Source: Microdochium bolleyi
Lineage: Eukaryota > Ascomycota > Sordariomycetes > Xylariales > Microdochiaceae
Length of the DNA stretch: 64,000 bases
NCBI GenBank assembly: GCA_001566295.1
Contig: KQ964259.1
Span: 124,001 to 188,000, forward strand
Direction: 5' to 3'
The position numbers and the translations under genes are program-made. Below are positions 55,997 to 64,000 of this stretch, piece after piece. Below the pieces are notes generated by a model. That model searched no databases. It saw nothing but the letters and a program-made list of their open reading frames with translations, and was not told where the DNA came from. Every line of letters begins with the position of its first letter. The first letter of the stretch is position 1.

Positions 55997-56984
55997 ATGC
56001 TCTCGTCCATCTTCCCCCTCGTGGCGGCCAAGCTGCTCGCGCTCCTCTCGTGCCTGGCCTCGCCCGTCCTGGCCCAGACCAGCGGCAAGTTCAGCTTCCT
56101 GACGTACAATGTCGCCGGCCTGCCCGCATTCCTCAGCGGCAACGGCGTGCCCGGCGACAAGGGCACCAACGCCAACTCGATCGGCCGCGTCTTCGCCGAG
56201 CAAAAGTACGACATCATCCACGTCCAGGAGGACTTTGCGTACCACGCCTACATCTACGCCACCGACAACCACCCCGTGCGGACCCCGACCACGGGCACCG
56301 TGCCCTTCGGCTCCGGGCTCAACTCGCTCGCCAACTTCCCCTACACGACGCTCAACCGGGTCAAGTGGGACAAGTGCAACCTCAACAGCGGCGACTGCCT
56401 GACGCCCAAGGGCTTCTCGATGATGAGGATGCAGATCGCGAGCGGGGTCGAGGTTGATTTGTACAACCTCCACGCCGACGCTGGGTGAGTTTAGTTCCCC
56501 TCCTGATATTCTTCTTATATCTACTGCTGCTGTTCCCCAACACCGCTAACCTGTTGATCCTCCGGCATCCAGTGGCGACCAGGGCGACTTCGACGCCCGC
56601 GCCTCTGGCGTCGACCAGATCCTGGCGTACATCGCCAAGAACTCGGCCGGCCGCGCCGTCATCGTCGCGGGCGACACCAACGACCGGTACACCAACAGCG
56701 GGCGCAGCATCACGCGCTTTCTGTCGGCGGGCTTCAAGGACTCGTGGGTCGAGCGCGTCCGGGGCGGCGTGCTCCCCATCGAGGGCGCCCCCGCGGATGC
56801 CTGCAGCGTCCCCGCGGCCAGCAGCACTTGCGAGATTGTCGACAAGATCCTGTACCGCTCTGGCGACAGGGTCAAGCTCGACACCACTGCGTTCAGGTAC
56901 GACTCGGGCCTGTTTGTGCAGGCCAACAGCGACAAGCTGTCGGACCACAACCCCGTCCGCGTCGACTTCACGTTCTCGGCGTGA
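55997..56984 (+). CDS. Secreted endonuclease/exonuclease/phosphatase-family protein (sphingomyelinase-like)
   Basis: Exons 55997-56484 and 56573-56984 (intron GTGAGT..ATCCAG); 299 residues with signal peptide ending near SPVLAQ (residues 1-26). EEP/DNase I-like catalytic residues: TYNVAGLP (Asn), HVQEDFAY (Glu, metal), YNLHADAG/GD (His), VAGDTNDR (Asp and Asn) and SDHNPVRV (Asp-His pair). Two cysteine pairs, KCNLNSGDC and CSVPAASSTC. The layout matches secreted fungal metal-dependent phosphodiesterases such as sphingomyelinase- or inositol-phosphatase-like enzymes. The substrate cannot be decided. Third-position GC preference is strong. Confidence 0.88.
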
Positions 56985-57531
56985 GCTGTGTTTCTTTTAA
57001 CAATACGATGGCTTGCATGAGTGAAGGGGTTGGGCACCCCTGTCTGATGTTTCGTGTTGCATGTTTATTATATGCCTGAGAGATCTCTCGACGCTCGTTG
57101 TTGGGCTGGGTAAAACGTTGGAATGTGGGACTGTAACCGAAACAGATGTCTAGAGCTGTCCGGATCCCCTGACTTTATCTTTTTTTTTTTTTTTTTTTTT
57201 TTCGTGGACATATAAACAAGCACATTCTTTCGCAATGTGATCGCGAACATACTGAGTTGAGTGTCAGCAGTGCACGCTTCGCGAAGATCGCTCTCGTCTT
57301 CGTGCTGCTTTATCATATGCGATAATCGATAGCTGCCAACAATGAGAATAATGGACACCTTCAACATATGATGCCCTGGGCTCGGGCACTGTCAGGTCCC
57401 CTAGCGAGTAGGGAGAGATACGCAACGGCCATCTAGCCGAGAAGTTGGCAACATGTCAACCAGCCTTGGGGGTGCAAAAATATCAATGGCTCGCGGTAAA
57501 CAATACGTGAAGTTAGCTCCCACTGACTCGT
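56985..57531. other. Convergent intergenic region with poly-T
   Basis: 3' ends of the EEP and helical genes; includes the T run at 57180-57202. No gene. Confidence 0.55.
57180..57202 (+). repeat. Poly-T homopolymer, 23 bases
   Basis: A 23-base T run, downstream of both converging genes. Confidence 0.9.
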
Positions 57532-59980
57532 TCATAGATCATGTTCGAACAACCTGCCAGCCTCTTCTATGTCTCTTGCGATCTCATCGCTGGATTCCTT
57601 AACCCCAATCGCGATCGCCTTCAGGTTCTCATCATCCTCCGAAAGAGGTGGAAGCCCAAGCCTGCTCAACTCCTTCTCAATCTCCTCGACGCGATCGTCC
57701 TGGGTCTTGTGGTACCTTTCCGTCTCCCGCTCTGCCAGCAGCTTGATGGCGTTTGCACTGGCCAAGGTCTCTTTCTCAAGCTCCCGCTTCGCCTCCTCCT
57801 GCTCGGCAGGACCGGCACTCAGGGGCAAGTTGGCCGCCATGCGGATCCACGGATTGATGTGCGTGGTTGCGACCTCCTGATACATGTCGGCCGAGTGCAC
57901 GACAAAGCCAAAGTCACCCCGCAGCGTGATGAGTGTCTCGCGGATCACCTGCAGCTGCTGCTCGCTATATGCGATGGCGAAGTGGCCTCCCTGGCGTGTG
58001 ACACCCGCATCAATGGCCCGGAGGTACTGCTCGGCGTGACCCATGCAGACAATGTTGATGATGTTGGCCAGGGAGTTGAAGAAGCCCGTCAGCTGCTGGA
58101 CCTGGAGCTTCATCTCGACGAGGATGCCCATGGACTTGCTCAGGATCTTCTTGGTCTCGGCCGCGACGTCCTGCTTGTGCTGCACCTCGCTCATCTGGCA
58201 CGAAATCTCGGTGATACGGGCCTGTAACTGTAGCTGCATGTCAGCCGCTTTGTACATGTTGCTCCGCGCACCGTTCATGGCGCTCCTGGTGATGAGGAGC
58301 TTCTGATGCCTCTGATGCAACACCCGCTCGAACGCAGGGCAGCTCGGGTCTATGGTCTTGAGAGACGAGGGGTCTAGCGGGCCGCCGGACCCCTGGCCAG
58401 GTTGAGATGCTGCGTATGTCTGAAGTTGGGTCGCCCTTGTTAGAAGCGAAGCCATGTCCTGCCTCCAGCGTGCAGTCTTGGCTTCCCATTGGCCCGCGGT
58501 CAGGTTCCGTTGCCCTTGTGCAGCGATTGCCGCAGTGAGATCGAGTGCCTCATCCAGGATGGCGCTTGCGCTGGTGGTGTGCTTGCTCTGCGGCTTGCCT
58601 AGGGTAGTTTTGAGGGCGCTGAAGCGATTGGCGTACGACTTTATCTCGGAAAGGTCTTCTGAAGCAGTGGTTCGCAGGTCGTCGTCCATCAGTCTACTCA
58701 GACCCATCAACCGCGATTCGATCTGCTCAGCCGCTAGCAAGCCTGGATCAAGTCCGTGAACGACTGATCCCTCCCGAGTCGGGCTGCCGGAGGCCTTCTT
58801 GCCGTTCGAGTCACAAACCGAAGTCTGCCTATCTATTCCGATCGTTCCGATGCTCCTGATAGCCTTGATGGCTACGGAAGTAAGCTTGGGTGCATCCTTG
58901 AATACACTGATGGCGCCATTGATCAGGCTAGTGAAACTGGATCCAATTCCAACGGCTGCGGCAATTGCCAAGGCAGATCCCTCTATGGAAGCCATACAAC
59001 ATCAGCTCTTGCATTCTTCAACATGGTTGAGACTGGAAAGGCTGGAGAGTGCTCCCTCACCTCCTTTGGCGGCAGTCTCCTGGTATTGCATTTTGGCCAC
59101 CCTGAAGTCAGACTCAGCATCAGTTGTACGAGCCTTCAGTACATCCAGGGCAGTGTTCTGAATATCCTTTTGCGTTTCAACTCGAACTCGGTTGTGCCGA
59201 AGTTTTTCCTCCTGCTCGCTGGTGTTGGCTACAGGTAGGATGGCAGTCAGTCCAGCTCAAGAGAGAAGGGGGGTGGAGGGGTTATCGTAGGTTGCACGTA
59301 CTGATCTCATCAGCCAAAGCAAGACGCACTTCGCAGGCAGATTTCACGAGCGCGTCGAACTCGGCCTCCGCCTCACTGGCCCACGTCGCGCATCTTTCCA
59401 TGTCCTGTTCGAACTGGGTCATGGAATTCCGAAGATCCCTCTTTGCGGCACGTGGATCTTGAAGACAGATGAGGATTGTTTGAACCTACATGATTGTCAG
59501 CATTTGTGCGGTTCTGCATGGCCGTGAAGCAAGCCCTTTCCACGACTCACGTGGCCCGTCTTTCCGAACATGACGTTGGTCTGCATTCTGATGCGACGTA
59601 GGGCCTTCTCGGCAGAATCAAAAGACTCCGTCGCCTGATCAACAATCTGGATTATGGCGCTGGATAGGGTTTTCCGCCTGTGAGGATGTCAGAGCCTCTG
59701 TCTTAAGCAGATTCGTGCTCCATGCCCCTGCTGGTGCCGGTGTAACATACTTGAGATGCTTGAAACCGCCACTAGGCTCGGTCAGGCGAATGCGCAGCGC
59801 ATGGTCAGTAAAGGCCAAGAGCTTGATCTGTCCGAGGAGGTTGATGGCTAGGGGCGCCGTCATGAGCATGTCAGGCACGCTTTGCGTCTGCCCCAGGCTC
59901 AGCTTGAGGTCCTGCTGTAGGCGCGCCGCGGTCTCACGCGTGGGGACTGCCCGTTCTTTTCGGACTTCGACCTCGACCAT
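57532..59980 (-). CDS. Unrecognised helical protein with a central hydrophobic segment (divergent-pair member A)
   Basis: No family recognised. Five exons: 59980-59751, 59677-59551, 59485-59302, 59228-59061, 58982-57532; all introns GT..AG and phases agree, giving 719 residues. The start MVEVEVRKERAVPTRE has a good ATG context. Residues 1-236 are predicted helical (long runs of E, K, R, Q, A with heptad-like spacing). About 237-262 is a hydrophobic, Gly/Ala-rich segment (GSALAIAAAVGIGSSF..). The remainder is helical again, with a second apolar stretch FFNSLANIINIVCM near 545 and a charged C-terminal coiled coil. An internal ATG at 58995, in the last intron, gives a misleading 487-residue frame. 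The plan resembles alpha-helical membrane-inserting proteins; this is inference from composition only. Confidence 0.78.
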
Positions 59981-60756
59981 GGTAGAGATGGGCAATCGGC
60001 GTGTCTCCTTAGAAAACGGTCGTAGAGACAGGGAATGTGGACGGGAACTTGGCGTAGCAGTAGTGATCACACGGCGGAAGAACTCGGCTGACTGGCTACT
60101 TTATGGACAAGACCGACGCAGCCTGCCACACCGGCGTGGGTGCGCCTTTTGAATATTCCTTGCTATCTTGGCTGTATGCTTGTCGCTAGGCTTGCTGTGC
60201 CTGCTTCACAGAGCCCGATTACTATTTGCCCCGTTGATGGTGGGCCTGTGCCATGTTCGTCATGCAAAGACGTCAGGAGCCTACGGCTTGAGTGAGACTG
60301 GTTAAAATGGATGATAACAGCCAACCTAGCGAAAAGAATACGGCCGGATTAGCAATGTACTTCACAGGGCAAACCGGACTTGCCTTGGGGTAAGGTCCCG
60401 TCACGCCAAGTCTGCAGGTGGTCGGCCTCCCGCATTTGCCCACTCTCTGATGGAAGTATCATGGAAGCATCATTGGACACGTCAACCATGCACACCTGCA
60501 GGTCTCATCACATGTGCCATCAGACGCGTGCTGAAGACATTCGTCATTGGCCGCCGTGCTCAACATGCGCTTACTTTTGGCAGGGCCGATGCAGCTCTCA
60601 CGCCATCCTCGACCATCGCTGATGCTCTTTAGAACCGGACCGGAGCCTGGAGAAACAGGAAGCAGATAGACGAGAGGACAATAAGGTCTGGTTTGCACCC
60701 GGTTAACAAGAAATCCATCCCGACCGCTTGTTTCACCGCCCACCTGCTCTACAAAG
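59981..60756. promoter_or_regulatory. Shared divergent promoter region of the helical gene pair
   Basis: 776 bases separate the two ATGs and no gene lies between them, so the pair may be co-regulated. No defined operator recognised. Confidence 0.4.
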
Positions 60757-62123
60757 ATGGATCAAGCCGATATTCTTGGGCAAATCTCCAAGCTGGGCAA
60801 TGTCAACGAGAACCTCGCTACCGAGATTCAGAAGCTGGAGAACAGGCAACACATTCTGGAACAACGATTCGACTCGGACCTCGCTTGTCTGAACTGGGCA
60901 GTGTGCAACAGGCTGCCTCCACTTGTTAGCCTGCTGCTTCTCGAAGAACCTCCTGTGAGCTTGCCGGAACAATTTTACATGGCTTGGGCTGCTTACTGAC
61001 TTCGAGACTCTGGAAGCCGCCGCGACTGACCCTGACTGGGACTTTGCAGCTAGCATTACGATCCATCACGCAGTGGAAATGGCAGCTCTCGACACTGAAC
61101 ACGGTGCGGATCATGATGCGGAGTCTCCACAACATTGAGGATAACATGCAGATCTCGCGTGAAGAGGCCAAGAACAGCAAGCTAGATGCGGCCGACCTGT
61201 TGTCCAAGGCTGCGCTGCACCACGAGCGCTGCCTATCGATCGAGGGTGAAGCCGCCAGCGCCCAAACACGAACGCGAACTCAGTTAGAGATGACCAACAG
61301 GGATATCGCACGAGTTCAGGAGGCGATCCGCGACGACGACCAGCTCTCAGTCCAGATGACCCAGAAGGCAAGGGAACACGACAACAAGGTCAATGATAGC
61401 AAAATTGTAGGCATCGCCCCCACCACCACCAATACCAATGGTGAAGACGCCCATTTGAACTGCCACTTGAGGAATAGCAAAGGCTGATGCTAGTGACGAG
61501 AGAAAGCTCTTGTGGTCAACGTGCTGGATTCCTATCGTGAATGCTATCACCATTCCCATTTCGCTATCAATGGCAAGGTAAGTTTCACTCCCCACGATCA
61601 AATCTGTTACCTGTCTCATGCAACAACTGATGATGCGTGGGATACGACTAGCGATCACACAAAACTCGCCACGAGCTGCCGCGACACGGTGGCGAAACTT
61701 CAGGCCGACGCGCAGACACAGTCGATCCGCAAGAGCGAGCTAGAGACGACCGTCTGCAATCTTGCTGCCGCTCTCGACCAGCTGAAGACCGCCAGGACCG
61801 CTGCTTCCGACGCAGCAAACCATGCGGCTGAGCAGAGAGACGGGGCACGAACGCTCACGGTTCGGTATGATTTGCTGAGCGCGAAGGTGCGAGATGTTCT
61901 GAGGGCTTTCAGCCATCTAGACAGCGGTGCGATTAATACCAATTCCTGGAGGGTACTGAGGCTGGCGGCATTGAGATCGTTGCGGAGCATGTTGTCGAGT
62001 CTCAAAGAGATCGGTCTGCTGGGAGCAGAGTGTATGCCAGTTATGGATTTGGTTGAGCGACTACCAGTGTTGCTTGAAGAAAACAAGACAGGCACTGGCG
62101 GAATCGCGAAGCTGGACTGGTAA
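60757..62123 (+). CDS. Unrecognised helical protein with a central hydrophobic segment (divergent-pair member B)
   Basis: No family recognised. Likely exons 60757-60954, 61050-61440, 61478-61577 and 61652-62123, giving about 386 residues. The first and third junctions are solid (GTGAGC..TTGCAG; GTAAGT..GACTAG). The second intron would be only 37 bases and is uncertain. Seen: N-terminal helix with heptads (LATEIQKLENRQHILEQRF), a long charged helix (residues about 95-185), a hydrophobic segment near 208-230 (LLWSTCWIPIVNAITIPISL), then further charged helices and an amphipathic end. The same plan as its divergent neighbour, at half the length. Together they look like partners; function unknown. 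Confidence 0.65.
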
Positions 62124-62645
62124 TCACTCGAACTCAAGCACAGGTGTATGAGTGCTGCTTGCTGCAATCAACATCCCATATACAAATTGACGAACAATCA
62201 AGAATTGAGCGCCTCCCAGCTATCTCCGACAGCGTGATGCCGTTTGTCTGATAAGACAACCGTCTATGGAGATAATTGTCACATTATGGTGTGCCTGGAT
62301 GAGCCAGCGTGATGCCCTGACCACGTCGTCAGGAGGGCTGTGTCCGGTGCTTGCGATTTCACATTTCGACCCTGGAGATGAGGAGTAGTCGACCTGATAT
62401 GTAGCCTTATTCCCTTTGTTTGACCACTAACAGCTGATCTCCCTTGCACGAAGATCTCCATTGGCCTGTTCATCGTTCTTCGTGTCGCTTGTAACCGCCG
62501 GCCACCTTGGCGCAGTTCAGCTGACAAGGATGTCTGATGCTCTGGCGCCTAGTCCCTTCTACAAATATTTGATGGCTGAAAGCAGGACATTGAGATCAAG
62601 ACTCTGGATGCCTGACTACTTCTCCTAACTTTACCAACATCATTC
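62124..62645. other. Intergenic region upstream of BTB gene
   Basis: No gene seen. Confidence 0.5.
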
Positions 62646-63865
62646 ATGTCTGCCATGGAACCCGAACAGCCCGGGCCGGTCACCCATGCTACACCTCCCC
62701 CCCAGGCACGGGAATTCGGCGCCGCACCGGAAGCCGAGACGGAGACCGTCGTCTTGGACCCGCGCGGCGACTTGTTCGTGCTCGCCAGCGGTCGCGGTGG
62801 ATCGTGGGGTTCTCCCAACCCAGTGCGATTCCAGGTCTGCTCGCGGGCCCTGGCCAGATCGTCGCGCGTCTTCGAGAGGATGCTGTACGGCGGGGTCGCA
62901 GAGTCACAACCTGCAGATGCCGGTGATACAGCGGACCCAACAGAATGGCTCGTACGACTGCCCGAAGACCCAGCGCCTGCCGCGAGGCAGCTCTTCGAGA
63001 TCATGCACAGCAGGTTCCGGTCCTCGGAGGGTGATCAAAATCCGGTGCATCAACTTTATGACCTGGTCTCGCTGGCAGACTTTTACGGCAGCGTCGCACT
63101 GCTGCGGCCTCTGGTCCACATGTGGGTGTACTGGATCCGGATGAAGAAAGAAGAGGAGCTCTCGGCCGTGGATGTTCTGCGAAAGCCTGGATCTACTACT
63201 CGCTAGGTCGTCGAGAAGAGTACGAGCAGATGGCGACATGTCTTCTACTCAACCCTCCTCTGACTGCACTCAAGGACTGCCTGGTCGCGGGTGATGGTGT
63301 CAGACCTCTCACAGCGCTCCCGCCCATGTTGCTAGGTAAGGAGCTGTGTTGCAGAACTAACGTGCTCTTTCATCACGCTAACAATGGCCATGTAGATAAT
63401 CTCTTGTCGCTGCGGGCGCAGATCTTGGAGAGGCTCGTCGAGCCGCTTGACAATATGGCGGCGATTCTTCTCGAGGGGGGCAGAGAGCCGCTGGGCATAT
63501 GCGTGGCGGCAAATGGAGGTGGAAGTATGTTTGGAAACAACCAGCTCGATCCCATTGTCAGAATCGAGTGCGAACAGCGTCTTTTGGGACTCCTCCTCCG
63601 TGAGCTCCATAAGCTCGGCCTGTGGCCTCGACCAAAACTAGAGGACATAAAGCTGGCACCAAGAGTCCTGTACAACGCTATGAAAGGCCTGGGCAATCCG
63701 AGGCCAAACAATGTAGCTCATAGCCATCGAGATTGCGTGTTCAAGTTGGAGCCTGCCAGCCTCGATGGGAACAAGAAGCCTGGGGGGCCCCGCGGTTTCC
63801 AGACTTTTAGGTATGTCGCGACTGACGAGGAATTCAAATTCATGGCAAAGTATTTGAAGAGCTAG
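62646..63865 (+). pseudogene. BTB/POZ-domain protein with apparent frameshift
   Basis: The first frame (62646-63206) carries the BTB domain: a leader of about 35 residues, then VVLDPRGDLFVLA, VRFQVCSRALARSSRVFERML (core helices), LPEDPAPAARQLFEIMHSRF and VYDLVSLADFYGS-like helices ending in a basic KKEEE tract. The downstream family part continues in another frame (about 63180-63865, AWIYYSLGRREEYEQM onward), with a 60-base intron 63336-63395 (GTAAGG..TGTAG) inside. No GT..AG pair bridges the two frames; one missing base near 63178 would explain the shift. Fungal BTB proteins of this kind are of unknown function. Either a recent pseudogene or an assembly error. Confidence 0.72.
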
Positions 63866-64000
63866 TTGCTTTTCTTGAGAGGTCGGAATGCCAGGCAGTT
63901 GGGAAAGACGAACAGACTTAGCATTACCTAAATCCGCACAGGCCCCAGGGACCTTGTCCAAGGCTATGCACTTCTGCAGCCAAAGCCGTGTCGTACAACT

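Overview
The window is nuclear DNA of a filamentous ascomycete (Pezizomycotina, most likely Sordariomycetes). Genes are monocistronic and carry short GT..AG introns of about 45-110 bases. Gene families restricted to or expanded in moulds are present: HET domains, a NACHT-ankyrin NLR, HsbA, RGS-LOV, 2EXR F-box-like, GT90/CAP10 and a fungal T5orf172 protein. I see no operons, CRISPR, rRNA, convincing tRNA, transposon or insertion sequence. I recognise 23 protein-coding genes; several had to be assembled from exons by eye.

Layout: 1-3.3 kb, 3' part of an SNF2/RAD5-HLTF-type ATPase (+, cut by the window start). 3.8-5.5 kb, a small Cys-rich membrane protein and a 2EXR/F-box-like protein (+). 5.7-9.3 kb, a MOSC/mARC-type molybdenum protein and a T5orf172 protein (-). 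10.8-19 kb, two HET-domain proteins (+) flanking an HsbA-type secreted protein (+) and an MCT-like MFS transporter (-). 19.6-25.3 kb, a 1,882-residue ankyrin protein (-). 26.6-27.9 kb, UDP-glucose 4-epimerase (-). 29.6-32.7 kb, SUN-domain nuclear-envelope protein (+). 33.8-35.8 kb, FAD synthetase and an F-box membrane protein (-). 36.5-44.7 kb, exonuclease V, an RGS-LOV photoreceptor and a GT90 glycosyltransferase (+). 46.5-48 kb, a class 3 membrane aldehyde dehydrogenase (+). 48.9-55.1 kb, a 2,090-residue NACHT-ankyrin NLR (+). 56-57 kb, a secreted EEP-family phosphodiesterase (+). 57.5-62.1 kb, a divergent pair of unrecognised helical proteins that each carry a central hydrophobic segment. 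62.6-63.9 kb, a BTB protein with an apparent frameshift (+).

Housekeeping genes (EXO5, FAD1, SUN, epimerase, aldehyde dehydrogenase) are interleaved with genes typical of fungal self/non-self recognition (two HET, one NLR, one giant ankyrin protein). The most intriguing feature is the divergent helical pair at 57.5-62.1 kb. After splicing, the minus-strand member is one 719-residue protein and the plus-strand member about 386 residues. Both have the plan helices / hydrophobic segment / helices, which recalls alpha-helical membrane-inserting proteins, and they share one intergenic promoter region close to the NLR. The RGS-LOV protein is the second highlight: a light-sensing regulator fused to a G-protein regulator, with the photoactive cysteine kept in a divergent motif.
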